64,000 bases of DNA from Nannocystis sp. RBIL2 (GCF_026626745.1 NZ_JAPNJW010000001.1:3394001-3458000); one strand, 5' to 3'; positions 36,045 to 44,631 are shown, numbered from the stretch's first letter. Translations and numbers: made by a program. The notes: a model not told the origin generated them from the sequence alone.

Positions 36045-36274
36045 ACACCCGCCCGCACGCCCGCGCGCCTTTTCTCGCGCGGCGGGACCCGTCCGCCTCA
36101 GCGAACCGCCGCCGCGCCCGCTGCCGAGGCTCGGGACCTGCGCAGGCTCCTCCGCCGCTTCTGCCCGAAGGCCAGTTCGTGGCGCTGCACGGCCCGCCCG
36201 GCCCGGTAAGTCTTTGCGGCCAGACCGCCGCCCGGGGTATGCTTCGTGGGAGCCCTACGCCCGCCCGGACGCCC

Positions 36275-37078
36275 ATGAACGACACCGTCAAGATGTTCCT
36301 GATCTCGCTGATTACGGCCGTTCTGGTCCAGGTGCTGCTGGGGCCGCAGATCCAGCGGATGCAGCAGCAACAGCACCAGGGCGCGGCCCCGGTGGCCGTG
36401 GCGCCGGCGCCGGTGCAGGCCGCGCCGACGCAGCCGACCCCGCAGGCTCCGGCCCAGCCGGCGCCGCAGGCCGAGGCGGCGATTCCGGCGCCGGAGTTCG
36501 TCGGAACGACGATCAAGGACGCCCGCAAGATCGCGGTGTCGCAGAGCATCATCATCATCCAGGACGGCGACCGCGAGGCGCCGGACAAGACGCCCGGCGA
36601 GATCCTCGAGCAGAACCCGACCGCCGGCACGATGCTCACCAGCACCCGCGAGATCCGGGTCATCGTCGCCCGCGCCCGCGAGGCCAAGGTCCCCAACCTG
36701 GTCGGCAAGCCGATCGCCGAGGCCAAGTCCACGCTCGCGGGCCTGGGCGTCGAGTTCACCGAGATCCCGAAGGACTCGAGCAAGACCCCGGGCACGATCC
36801 TGAGCCAGAAGCCCGCCGCCGGCGTCAAGGTCCAGCCGGGCACCAGCGTCGAGCTGACGATCGCCGCCCTGCCGCTCCTCGAGGTGCCCGCCGTCACCGG
36901 CAAGTACCTCAACAAGGCCAAGACGGTGCTCAAGGACTCGGGCCTCGACGTCGGCGACGTGAAGCGCGTCGAGCACGAGGAGCACGGCGAGAACTACGTG
37001 CTCAAGCAAGACCCCGCCGCTGGCGCCAAGGTCCCGTTCGGCACGACGATCACCCTCACGGTGGTCGCCCCCAACTGA
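36275..37078 (+). CDS. Membrane-anchored PASTA-domain protein
   Basis: 267 residues. N-terminal transmembrane helix (about residues 7-24, FLISLITAVLVQVLLG), a Gln/Pro/Ala linker (about 28-72), then three PASTA-like repeats: PEFVGTTIKDARKIAV..., VPNLVGKPIAEAKSTLAGLG... and VPAVTGKYLNKAKTVLKDSG..., each ending in a Pro/Gly turn such as KPAAGVKVQPGTSVELTI. PASTA domains bind peptidoglycan or beta-lactams in Ser/Thr kinases and PBPs; here no kinase domain is present, so the protein may be a stand-alone wall sensor. It is divergent from preT across 230 bp. Confidence 0.85.
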   Translation: MNDTVKMFLISLITAVLVQVLLGPQIQRMQQQQHQGAAPVAVAPAPVQAAPTQPTPQAPAQPAPQAEAAIPAPEFVGTTIKDARKIAVSQSIIIIQDGDREAPDKTPGEILEQNPTAGTMLTSTREIRVIVARAREAKVPNLVGKPIAEAKSTLAGLGVEFTEIPKDSSKTPGTILSQKPAAGVKVQPGTSVELTIAALPLLEVPAVTGKYLNKAKTVLKDSGLDVGDVKRVEHEEHGENYVLKQDPAAGAKVPFGTTITLTVVAPN

Positions 37079-37117
37079 TTCTTTAAAAAAACATCGAGAA
37101 GGCCCCGCGAGGCCGCC

Positions 37118-37310
37118 GACGAACCGCCACCGCGCCGCGCTGGCGGTTCGCTCGCGACAGGGACTCGCCGGCGGGTCGCCCCGTCGATTTTTGAAGCCCT
37201 GCGGAGCCGCTGACGAACCGGGCCTGCGCCGGCTGTTCGCTCGCGACCGATCCTGCGGGGGGCGTGTCGACGAACCGCCGCCGCGCCCGCGCCGGCGGTT
37301 CACTGGCAAC
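37118..37310. repeat. Three dispersed hairpin-type repeats
   Basis: 37118-37158, 37212-37247 and 37269-37310 each start GACGAACC and end TTCGCTCGCGAC or TTCACTGGCAAC, with GAACCGCC paired to GGCGGTTC in the first and third. They form stem-loops with 8-bp arms and GC-rich loops. The surrounding 37079-37550 (472 bp) has no gene; repeats of GGACAGCGAG and similar also occur there. Confidence 0.65.
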
Positions 37311-37550
37311 CGGGACCTGCTGACGGGCCTTGCGGCGCCGGGACAGCGAGCGCGTCCCGGAGCCGACCTCGGCGGGTCGGCGTGCACCCTCACCGACGAG
37401 TCCGGCTCGCGGAGGATCGTGGCGCTCGCCCATCGACTCGGCCCGCCGACTGGTCGGTCGGCGGGTGCTCACGGACCTCCGGCTGCTCGCCTGCGACAGA
37501 CAGTCGTCCGGCTCGCGCGGGCCGCTGTTTTGCGCTTTACTCGCCTCCTC

Positions 37551-37841
37551 ATGGGCCGGATCGCCGCTCTCGTCCTCGCCTTCGCCGCCGCCTGCGCCAG
37601 CCCGCCGGAGGTCCGCAACACCCGCTTCGTCGTCGGCGGCATGGTCTGCCACTCGTGCGAGGAGGGCATCTGCGCCGCGGTGCGCAAGCTCGACGGCGTC
37701 GAGGCCTGCACCGCCGACCACGCCGCCGGCACCGCCGAGGTCCGCCACGACCCGGCCCGCGCCCCGGCCGCCGCGATCGCCGACACGATCACCAAGCTCG
37801 GCTACACCGCCGCCCCGGACGCCGCTCCGGCCGCGCCCTGA
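37551..37841 (+). CDS. Heavy-metal-associated (HMA) domain lipoprotein
   Basis: 96 residues. Signal-like N-terminus with lipobox AAAC and a single HMA domain: NTRFVVGGMVCHSCEEGICAAVRKLDGV. GMVCHSC is the GMxCxxC metal site. Periplasmic copper/metal carrier is the likely role; MerP-like proteins have this size. No P-type ATPase gene is adjacent, so the partner is unknown. Confidence 0.82.
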   Translation: MGRIAALVLAFAAACASPPEVRNTRFVVGGMVCHSCEEGICAAVRKLDGVEACTADHAAGTAEVRHDPARAPAAAIADTITKLGYTAAPDAAPAAP

Positions 37842-37910
37842 GCTGTCCTTTCAGACCTGTCCTCTCGCACCTGCCCCTCAAGACCTGGCCTTTACGACAT
37901 GTCCTTGCCT
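37841..37910. repeat. 14-bp repeat array, five contiguous units, start codon in last unit
   Basis: 37841-37854, 37855-37868, 37869-37882, 37883-37896 and 37897-37910 with exact 14-bp spacing. The last unit, ACATGTCCTTGCCT, includes the ATG (37899) of the following methyltransferase, so the repeat provides its first codons (M, S, L, P). Confidence 0.9.
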
Positions 37911-38690
37911 TCCGAACTGTGCTGCCCGGCCTGCCGCGGCCCGCTCGCCGTCGAGGGCGTCGGCGCGGCCTGTCGCGCGTGCGACCGGCGCTACCCGGGC
38001 GACCGCGGCTACCTCGACTTCCTGCCCGGCCTCGGCGCCGCGGGCGAGGGCCTCGGCCCGCGGCTGATGCACAGCCGGACGCTGGCCCGCGTGTACGAGC
38101 GGCTGTGGCGGCCCTTCTTCGTCACCGTGGCCAGCAACGGCCTGCCCGACTACCGGGCCGAGTTCGAGGCGGTGCTGGCGGCGCTGGCCTCGGCGGAGGG
38201 CGGCGCGGTGGTCGACCTCAGCTGCGGCCCGGGCTTCACCGGGCGCAAGCTGGCCGAGTCGGGCCGGTTCGCGCGGGTGTTCGGGGTCGACTGGTCGCTG
38301 GCGATGCTGGCGCGCGCGGCCGCCGACAACCGCGGCCTGATGCGGCTCGTCCGCGGCGACGTCGGCCGCCTGCCCTTCAAGACAGCCAGCCTCGCCGGCG
38401 TGCACGCGGGCGCGGCCTTCCACGTATGGCCCGACCCGCAGGGCGCAGTCGCCGAGGTCGCGCGGGTGGTCCGCCCGGGCGGGGCCTTCGTCGCCAGCAC
38501 CTTCGCCCACACGAGCGGCCTGCGGCGCCAGCTCGAGGCGGTCGTCTCGCGCGTCGGCCAGTTCCACGTGTTCGAGGTCGACCAGCTGCGCGGCATGCTG
38601 AGCGCGCACGGCCTTATCGACTTCGACTGCGAGCGGCGCGGCTCGCTGATCCTCTTCTGGGCTCGCCGGGCCGGAGCCGCCGCCGCGTGA
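37899..38690 (+). CDS. SAM-dependent methyltransferase with N-terminal zinc ribbon
   Basis: 263 residues. N-terminal Trm112-like/zinc-ribbon segment (CCPACRGPL...CRACDRRYP) followed by a class I methyltransferase: VVDLSCGPGFTGRKLAE (motif I), VFGVDWSLAMLARA, LVRGDVGRLPF (motif IV region), HAGAAFHVWPDPQ. Similar proteins methylate quinones, small metabolites or proteins; substrate undetermined. Its ATG lies within a 14-bp repeat unit, and two units also occur internally near 38380, so it may have been reshaped by repeat spread. Confidence 0.82.
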   Translation: MSLPSELCCPACRGPLAVEGVGAACRACDRRYPGDRGYLDFLPGLGAAGEGLGPRLMHSRTLARVYERLWRPFFVTVASNGLPDYRAEFEAVLAALASAEGGAVVDLSCGPGFTGRKLAESGRFARVFGVDWSLAMLARAAADNRGLMRLVRGDVGRLPFKTASLAGVHAGAAFHVWPDPQGAVAEVARVVRPGGAFVASTFAHTSGLRRQLEAVVSRVGQFHVFEVDQLRGMLSAHGLIDFDCERRGSLILFWARRAGAAAA

Positions 38691-38747
38691 CCGCGTCGAT
38701 CCTGCGTCCGGCAAGCCCGGCTGGCGCGGCGCGAAGGTCTCCCTGTC

Positions 38748-38775
38748 ACCTGTCTCTCGGGTCAGCACGGGCGCC
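38748..38775. repeat. 14-bp repeat pair upstream of a hydrolase
   Basis: ACCTGTCTCTCGGG followed by TCAGCACGGGCGCC, 16 bp before the GTG start at 38791. Confidence 0.5.
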
Positions 38776-38790
38776 GACCTCGGAGGTCGC

Positions 38791-39708
38791 GTGATCGCCG
38801 AGCACCGGGTCCGCGCCGCCGACGGCTGGCGCCTCTCCGTCCTCGACCTCCAGCCCGCGGGCGCTGCGTGGGGCGTCGTCGTCGCCGGTCACGCGATCAT
38901 GGTCGACCGCCGCACCTTCCTCCGCCGCGATCGCCCGTGCCTGGCCCGCACCCTGTGCGACGCCGGCCTGCGCGTGCTGCTGCCGGATCTGCGGGGCCAC
39001 GGCAAAAGCGGCCCCGACCCCCTCCGCGGCGGCGACTGGTCCTACGATCAATTGGTGGAGGACACCGCGGTCTACCTCGACCTGGCCCGCCGCCTCGCTC
39101 CCGATCTCCCGCTGGCCACCCTCGGCCACTCTCTGTTCGGCCACACCACCGCCGCCTGGTGCACCACCGCCGCCGCGCGCGAAACCGCCCCGGCCGCCCA
39201 CGTGGCCCTGTGCGGCGACTTCTGGCTGCCCGGCACCGAAGATCGCCGGCTCGTGTGGGCGCTCAAGCGGCTGGTCATGGCCGTGGGCACCCGCTTCACC
39301 GGCGTGCTCGGCCGCGTGCCCGCGCGCGGGTTCGGCGTCGGCAGCGCCGACGAGGCCTACTCCTGCTTCGACGACCTCCGCCGCTGCATCGCCGAGGACG
39401 GCTGGCGGGCCCGCGGCGGCCACGACTACCGGGCCGGCCTCGCCGGCGTCGACCTGCCGGTGCTGCTGGTGATCAGCGAGGGCGATCGCGTCGCCTCGCC
39501 GCGAACTGCAGAGCGCCTGTGGTCGCCTTTGCCGCGCCGCACCACCTGGCGCCTCGCGGCCGGCGGCGCCACCGACCAGGACGGCCGCGGCCTGCCCGAG
39601 CTCGCCGGCGTCGGCGCCCCCGGCCACATGGCCCCGGTCACCGATCCCGCCAGCGAGCCGCTGTGGCGGGCGATCGCAACCTGGCTCAAAGGCCAGCTGG
39701 TCGCCTGA
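38791..39708 (+). CDS. Alpha/beta hydrolase
   Basis: 305 residues, GTG start with GGAGG upstream. Serine-hydrolase fold: VVVAGHAIMVDRRTF (oxyanion loop), LLPDLRGHGKSGPDPL, the nucleophile elbow LATLGHSLFGHTTAAW (GHSLFG), VLLVISEGDRVASPR (Asp) and GAPGHMAPV (His). Complete triad. Probably an esterase or lysophospholipase-like enzyme in the cytosol. Substrate unknown. Confidence 0.85.
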   Translation: MIAEHRVRAADGWRLSVLDLQPAGAAWGVVVAGHAIMVDRRTFLRRDRPCLARTLCDAGLRVLLPDLRGHGKSGPDPLRGGDWSYDQLVEDTAVYLDLARRLAPDLPLATLGHSLFGHTTAAWCTTAAARETAPAAHVALCGDFWLPGTEDRRLVWALKRLVMAVGTRFTGVLGRVPARGFGVGSADEAYSCFDDLRRCIAEDGWRARGGHDYRAGLAGVDLPVLLVISEGDRVASPRTAERLWSPLPRRTTWRLAAGGATDQDGRGLPELAGVGAPGHMAPVTDPASEPLWRAIATWLKGQLVA

Positions 39709-39736
39709 GCCGGCGCGGCTGTGCTATCCCCGACCG

Positions 39737-40831
39737 GTGCTCCCCCGCGACCACGACGGACGGCTCCTCCTGAAGGGCGTGCCCCGGCCGCAGCTGCTGG
39801 CGTGGGCCGCCGAGCAGGGGCTGCGTCCGGGCCAGGCCGACGCGCTGTGGGCCGCGCTCTACCGCAAGCTGCGGTCCGACTTCGCGGTGATGCCCGAGCT
39901 CGACCGGGCCGTGCGCGACAGCTTCGCCGCGACCACGCGGCTCGACGCGCTCCGCCTCGAGAGCGTCAAGCAGGCCGCCGACGGCACCAGCAAGCTGGTC
40001 TTCGAGACAGACGACGGCGCCGCCGTCGAATCGGTGCTGATCCCTGGGCCCGAGCGGGCCACCTTGTGCGTGTCGAGCCAGGTCGGCTGCGCGATGAACT
40101 GTCAGTTCTGCCTGACCGCGACCATGGGCCTGGCGCGCAACCTCAGCGCGGCCGAGATCGTCGACCAGCTGGTGATCGCCCGCCGGCGCTTCCCCGACGT
40201 GTGGATCTCCAACGTCGTGTTCATGGGCATGGGCGAGCCGCTGCACAACCTCGACCAGGTGCTGCCGGCGATCGCCGTCATGGTCGACGACCAGGGGCTC
40301 GGCCTGTCGCAGCGGCGGGTCACGGTCTCGACCTCGGGGCTGGTGCCGCAGATCCGCCGGCTGGTCGCCGAGAGCCCGGCGCAGCTGGCGGTCAGCATCA
40401 ACGCGACCACCGACGAGGTCCGCGACGCGATCATGCCGGTCAACCGCAAGTACCCGCTGGCGGTGCTGTTCGCGGCGCTGCGCGAGCTGCCGCTGGCCCG
40501 GCGGGCCCGCGTCACCCTCGAGTACGTGCTCCTGGCCGGCGTCAACGACAGCCTGGCCGACGCCGAGCGGCTGGCCGAATGGGTCCGCGGCCTGCCCTGC
40601 AAGCTCAACCTGATCCCGTGGAATCCCCATCCGGGCAGCGAATTCCGCCGGCCCGAGCCGGAGCAGGTCGCGGCGTTCAAGGCCCACCTGCAGGGCATGC
40701 GGCTCAACACCTCGATCCGGGCCACGCGGGGCGACGACACCATGGCTGCATGTGGGCAGCTCGGTCGGGCCCCGGCGGAGTCCCCGCGGCGGCCCCGGCG
40801 CCCCCACGGGCTCCCCGTGATCGCATCCTGA
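39737..40831 (+). CDS. rlmN: Radical-SAM rRNA/tRNA adenine-C2 methyltransferase RlmN
   Basis: 364 residues. The 4Fe-4S radical SAM motif C-x3-C-x2-C is in VGCAMNCQFCLTATMG (Cys118, 122, 125); GMGEPLHN, VTVSTSGLVPQIRRL, LAVSINATTDEVRDAIMP, LEYVLLAGVNDS, NLIPWNPHPGSEF and the C-terminal RGDDTMAACGQLG (reactive Cys about 338) are all present. RlmN methylates A2503 of 23S rRNA and A37 of tRNA. A 25-residue Arg/Pro-rich tail follows the usual end. GTG start at 39737. Cfr (C8 methylation) is a less likely alternative because it is usually plasmid-borne and shorter at the C-terminus. Confidence 0.93.
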   Translation: MLPRDHDGRLLLKGVPRPQLLAWAAEQGLRPGQADALWAALYRKLRSDFAVMPELDRAVRDSFAATTRLDALRLESVKQAADGTSKLVFETDDGAAVESVLIPGPERATLCVSSQVGCAMNCQFCLTATMGLARNLSAAEIVDQLVIARRRFPDVWISNVVFMGMGEPLHNLDQVLPAIAVMVDDQGLGLSQRRVTVSTSGLVPQIRRLVAESPAQLAVSINATTDEVRDAIMPVNRKYPLAVLFAALRELPLARRARVTLEYVLLAGVNDSLADAERLAEWVRGLPCKLNLIPWNPHPGSEFRRPEPEQVAAFKAHLQGMRLNTSIRATRGDDTMAACGQLGRAPAESPRRPRRPHGLPVIAS

Positions 40832-41042
40832 TCTCCGCCCCGCTGCGGCGTCGCCGCAGCCCCGGGGGTGGGGTCTGGTCCGCCGAAACACCGTCCGGCG
40901 CCGCGAGATCGGCCATGCGAGGCGAAATTCTCGGGCTTCCGCGGCGCCGCGACGGGCCTCGGCGGTTCCCATGGCCGCGGCTTGTGGGGTACCATGGCAG
41001 CAGGCGCGTGAGCGCCGCGTCCTCTCTCGAGACACGCCCAGG

Positions 41043-42185
41043 ATGTTCGACCCCTTCAAGAAGCTCAAGCTGGCGAGCGCCTTCCTCGGCGTCGCGGAAG
41101 ATGCGGTGCGGGCCGACGCCAACCTCGAGCTCGGCGACTTGTTCGGCCGGCTCGATATCCGCAGCCTCGGCCTCGACGTCGCCCGTCTCCTCGATCAGGA
41201 CGGCGTCCGGCCGCTCTACGACAGCCGTTACCTGCCGCAGCCGGAGTCGCTCGACCGCCTGCACGCGTACGGCGACGGCACTCTCGGCCGCGAGGTCGCC
41301 CGCTACCTGCGGGCGCACAAGCAGCAGCGGCTCATCGGCCCTCCGGCCGGCTTCGACTTCCGCGACCCGGCGGCCTACCTGGCGCTGCGGGTCCGCATGA
41401 CGCACCCGATCATCCACGTGTTGACCGAGTACGACGGCAGCCCGCTCGGCGAGCTCGCGGTCCAGTCGTACTACGTCGGTCAGCTCGGCAACCTCATGAG
41501 CGGCGTGATGATCTCCTCGGCGCTGCTGCAGATCACCCGCGACATGCCAGCCAAGCTGGGCGACGCGCTGGCGCTGCTCGCCGAGGCGTACCAGCGCGGG
41601 CAGACGGCCAAGCCCTTCCTCGGCATCGCCTGGGAGGAGCTGTGGTCGGCCCAGGTGCCGCAGCTGCGCGAGCTCGCCGACCTCGTGCCGCGCACCTCCA
41701 ACATCGCCATGCTCGACCTCGACGCGATGGCCGAGGCCGAGGCGCCGCCGCCCCCGCGCGTCAACCTCAGCGGCTTCGGCGGCGGCCCGTCCGAGGCCAC
41801 TCCGCTGCGCAACGCAGTCGCCGCGCCACCCGAGAACCGGGCCGAGCCGCGCAAGCAACCGGTCTCGCAGTCGTCGCTGCTGGCCAGCTTCATGGCCCTG
41901 GCCGAGCAGCAGGAGCAGGAGAAGCAGGCCCAGGCCCAGCCGCCGCGGACGCACGAGCCCGAGTCGGAGGACGGCGAGGCCGAGCCCGAGCTGGTCGACC
42001 CCTCGCCGCGGCACGTCGCCAAGCCGCCGCCGCCGCCGCTGCGCGTTCAGTCGCAGCCGCAGCCGCAGCAGCCGCAGCCGCCGCGGCCGCCCTCGAAGCC
42101 GCAGCCGCAGCCCGGCTTCTCGATCGAAGAATCCGACCCGAAGATCATGCCGGCCATGTCGCCGGACGATCCAGACTTCTTCTGA
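41043..42185 (+). CDS. Coq4-like protein with altered zinc motif and Pro/Gln-rich tail
   Basis: 380 residues. Residues 1-240 follow the Coq4 fold; Coq4 oxidatively decarboxylates a ubiquinone precursor. The Coq4 zinc motif HDxxHx11E appears as HPIIHVLTEYDGSPLGE (His121, His125, Glu137), so the second residue is Pro instead of Asp. IRSLGLDVARLL, LRVRMTHPIIHVL and LGNLMSGVMISS match surrounding helices. A tail of about 140 residues, rich in Glu, Gln, Arg and Pro, has no counterpart in Coq4. Myxobacteria mainly use menaquinone, so a role outside ubiquinone biosynthesis is possible. A pterin dehydratase gene follows after 6 bp. Confidence 0.7.
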   Translation: MFDPFKKLKLASAFLGVAEDAVRADANLELGDLFGRLDIRSLGLDVARLLDQDGVRPLYDSRYLPQPESLDRLHAYGDGTLGREVARYLRAHKQQRLIGPPAGFDFRDPAAYLALRVRMTHPIIHVLTEYDGSPLGELAVQSYYVGQLGNLMSGVMISSALLQITRDMPAKLGDALALLAEAYQRGQTAKPFLGIAWEELWSAQVPQLRELADLVPRTSNIAMLDLDAMAEAEAPPPPRVNLSGFGGGPSEATPLRNAVAAPPENRAEPRKQPVSQSSLLASFMALAEQQEQEKQAQAQPPRTHEPESEDGEAEPELVDPSPRHVAKPPPPPLRVQSQPQPQQPQPPRPPSKPQPQPGFSIEESDPKIMPAMSPDDPDFF

Positions 42186-42191
42186 GCCACC

Positions 42192-42509
42192 ATGCCTGCC
42201 CGTCTGTCGCCCGAAGCCCGTGCCGCCGCTCTCGCCGCTCTGCCCGGGTGGCGCGAGGTCGAGGGGCGTGACGCCATCTTCCGCAGCCTCCGCTTCGCCG
42301 ACTTCGGCGCCGCGTTCGGCTTCATGGCTCAGGTCGCTCTGGTGGCCGAGCGGATGAACCACCATCCGGAGTGGTTCAACGTCTGGAACCGCGTCGACGT
42401 CACCCTCAGCACGCACGACGCCGGCGGCCTGTCGAACCTCGACGTCGAGCTCGCGCAGGCGATCGACCGCATCGCCGCCACGCTTCCGCCGCCGTCGGCG
42501 AGCGAGTAG
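42192..42509 (+). CDS. Pterin-4a-carbinolamine dehydratase
   Basis: 105 residues. PCD/DCoH fold with motif [25 protein letters not shown], which holds the two active-site His and the later conserved His. It dehydrates 4a-hydroxytetrahydropterin during cofactor recycling for aromatic amino acid hydroxylases or in pterin-related pathways such as molybdopterin. No hydroxylase is adjacent. It is tightly coupled with the Coq4-like gene (6 bp) and a small lipoprotein gene (13 bp). Confidence 0.9.
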   Translation: MPARLSPEARAAALAALPGWREVEGRDAIFRSLRFADFGAAFGFMAQVALVAERMNHHPEWFNVWNRVDVTLSTHDAGGLSNLDVELAQAIDRIAATLPPPSASE

Positions 42510-42522
42510 GCTGGGCGCCGTC

Positions 42523-42939
42523 ATGCGCCGCCTGCTCTTCGTCGTCGCTCCGGCCCTCGTCCTCGCCTGCAGCGGCGCGACGGGCACCAGCAACCCGCCC
42601 GCCGGCAAGCCCGTCCCCTCGACCGAGCCTGTGCCGGCCGACAGCGACAGCGCCGGCTTCGCCGCGCCCGCGGGGGCCGAGGAGCCGCCGCGCGGCGACC
42701 CGGCGCAGACCGAGGTCTCGCCCGAGCTGGCCGCGCAGATCAAAGAGAAGTTCGGCGAGCGCTGCCGCTATGAGCGCGCCTGCGGCGACCTGATCGGCGT
42801 CGACTGCGAGTCCGCCGTCGACGGCCCGTACCACTACGTCCGCCGCGACTCGCTCGAGGTCGTCAGCCGCTGCGGCGGCGCCTGCAGGCTCGGCTGCACC
42901 GACTGCCCGCCCAAGGCCTGGACGTGCCCCACCTACTGA
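42523..42939 (+). CDS. Small Cys-rich lipoprotein
   Basis: 138 residues, unrecognised. Signal peptide with lipobox VLAC, Pro/Ser-rich segment, then a Cys-rich C-terminus (RCRYERACGDLIGVDCES, RCGGACRLGCTDCPPKAWTC) likely to hold three or four disulfides. Last gene of the Coq4-like/PCD unit. Confidence 0.7.
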   Translation: MRRLLFVVAPALVLACSGATGTSNPPAGKPVPSTEPVPADSDSAGFAAPAGAEEPPRGDPAQTEVSPELAAQIKEKFGERCRYERACGDLIGVDCESAVDGPYHYVRRDSLEVVSRCGGACRLGCTDCPPKAWTCPTY

Positions 42940-43191
42940 CCCGGCCGCGGCCTCGGCTCTTCGCGTGCCGCTCCGGGCGCTCGCTGCGCGCCTCGCTTCG
43001 AGCAGCCTCGCCCCGGCGACGAGGCGACGCATGCCCGCCTGCGCCGCGCTCCGTCATCCCGTCGTGCTCAGCGGCGCGACGCAATCGATCGACTCGCAGC
43101 CTCGCGCCGGTTGATTCGCCCCGCGCCGCGGCGACTTCCTCGCGGTCGCGCTCTGCGGGCGACCGCCCCGCGCGCTCCGAGCGTCGGACCG
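42940..43191. other. Gene-free stretch before the 14-bp array
   Basis: About 250 bp without a plausible gene; with the array at 43192-43275 it makes a 347-bp gap. Composition matches surrounding noncoding DNA and no promoter was recognised. Confidence 0.5.
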
Positions 43192-43275
43192 ATCTGTCCC
43201 TTCGGACCTGCTCTGTCGGACCTGCCCCTTCGGACCTGCCCTCTTCGACCTGTCCCATCTGACCTGTCCTCACGG
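43192..43275. repeat. 14-bp repeat array, six contiguous units
   Basis: Six units of exactly 14 bp: ATCTGTCCCTTCGG, ACCTGCTCTGTCGG, ACCTGCCCCTTCGG, ACCTGCCCTCTTCG, ACCTGTCCCATCTG, ACCTGTCCTCACGG. The longest uninterrupted array of the window. It ends 11 bp before the ATG of the downstream hydrolase, so it occupies the expected promoter/leader region. Confidence 0.93.
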
Positions 43276-43286
43276 AGCTCACGCCC

Positions 43287-44135
43287 ATGTTCGTCTTGCC
43301 CCTCGCCGAGCGCATGATCCGGCGGCGCCTCCACTCGCTCGGGATCGCCAGCCAGTACCACGCCACGCCGCAGGGGCGGCTGCACTACTACGAGGCGCGC
43401 GGCGAGGGCCAGGCGCCGCCGGTCGTCATCCTGCACGGCTTCGGCGCCAGCGGCAGCAGCTTCGCGCGGGTGATCGCGCTGCTGCGGCGGCGGATCGGCC
43501 AGATCTGGGTCCCGGAGGCGCCCGCTCACGGGTTCTCGAGCGCCCACGGCCGGCTCACGGTCGATGACGCCTACGCCGCGATGGCGCACTTCCTCGACGC
43601 GCGGCTGCGCGAGCCGGCGATCCTGTTCGGCAACTCGCTGGGCGGCGCGTTCGCCATTCGCTACGCGCTCGAGCACCCCGAGCGGGTGCGCGGGCTGCTG
43701 CTCGCCTCGCCGGCGGGGGCCCTGCTCGACGCCCAGGACTTCGCGGCGCTCACCGGCAGCTTCCGGGTCCGCTCGCTCGGCCAGGCGCGCGATCTCCTCG
43801 ACCGCCTCTATCACGAGCCTCCCTGGTACAACACCCTCCTCGCGCCCGACATCCTGCGCCGCTTCGCGCTCGGCCCGCTGCGGCACGTCCTCGAGTCGTT
43901 CCGGCCCGAGCACATGTTCACGCCCGACGAGCTGGCCGCTCTGCAGCCGCCGACGCTGATCTTGTGGGGTCGGTCGGAGCGGCTGCTACCGAGCGCCTCG
44001 CTGGAGTTCTTCCGCAGGGCCGTCCCCGCGCACGTGCGCATCGAGGAGCCCGACGAGTTCGGCCACTGTCCCTACCTCGACCGGCCGCGCGCCGTGGCCG
44101 ACCGGATCGCCGCGTTCGTCGACGAGCTGAGGTGA
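43287..44135 (+). CDS. Alpha/beta hydrolase
   Basis: 282 residues. N-terminal amphipathic start, then VVILHGFGASGSSF (oxyanion HG), VPEAPAHGFSSAHG, nucleophile elbow AILFGNSLGGAFAIRYAL (GNSLGG), LILWGRSERLLP and EFGHCPYLDRP with the His. Catalytic triad appears complete (Ser, Asp or Glu in WGRSERLL region, His). Function not assignable beyond serine hydrolase. ATG 43287 is preceded by a GGAG-like sequence and the six-unit 14-bp array. Confidence 0.85.
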   Translation: MFVLPLAERMIRRRLHSLGIASQYHATPQGRLHYYEARGEGQAPPVVILHGFGASGSSFARVIALLRRRIGQIWVPEAPAHGFSSAHGRLTVDDAYAAMAHFLDARLREPAILFGNSLGGAFAIRYALEHPERVRGLLLASPAGALLDAQDFAALTGSFRVRSLGQARDLLDRLYHEPPWYNTLLAPDILRRFALGPLRHVLESFRPEHMFTPDELAALQPPTLILWGRSERLLPSASLEFFRRAVPAHVRIEEPDEFGHCPYLDRPRAVADRIAAFVDELR

Positions 44136-44253
44136 ACGGCCCGCGTCTTGCGCCCGCGCGACGGGCCGCGGGTGCGGACCTGTCCGCCGTGCTTTTCGGC
44201 CGCGCCGCAGGCGCCCCCTCCGGTTCTCCCGCAAGCGGTGCTAAGGTGGCGTC

Positions 44254-44631
44254 GTGGCTCATCCAGGCGTGGTCTTCCTCGACGACGACAAGGATTTGCG
44301 CGACTTGTTCGTGGATGTGGTCGCCCTGCTGGCCGAGCGCGAGTGCTTGACGGTGGGCAGCGTCGACGAGCTGGTCCACAACCGCAAACGGGTGCTCGAC
44401 GCCGATCTGGTGATCCTCGACATCAACCTCGGGCCCGGCCTGCCGAGCGGGCTCGATGCCTACAAGTGGTTGCGCCAGCAGAACTACCGCGGCCGGATCG
44501 TCTTCCTCACCGGTCATGCCGCCTCGCACCCGCTGGTCGCCGAGGCGCGCCAGCTCGCCGGTGTGCGCGTGTACGAGAAGCCCCTGCCGGTGCCGACGAT
44601 CGCCCGCTTGCTCGAGCTGGAGCCGCATTGA
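44254..44631 (+). CDS. Response regulator receiver domain protein
   Basis: 125 residues, receiver domain only. VVFLDDDKDLRDLF supplies the acidic pair, DLVILDINLGPGLPSG the phospho-acceptor Asp (about 54-56), IVFLTGHAAS the Thr/Ser and VYEKPLPV the conserved Lys. No output domain, so it probably signals by protein contact, CheY-like. GTG start at 44254. Its stop overlaps the start of the kinase-like gene (TTGA), indicating translational coupling. Confidence 0.9.
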   Translation: MAHPGVVFLDDDKDLRDLFVDVVALLAERECLTVGSVDELVHNRKRVLDADLVILDINLGPGLPSGLDAYKWLRQQNYRGRIVFLTGHAASHPLVAEARQLAGVRVYEKPLPVPTIARLLELEPH

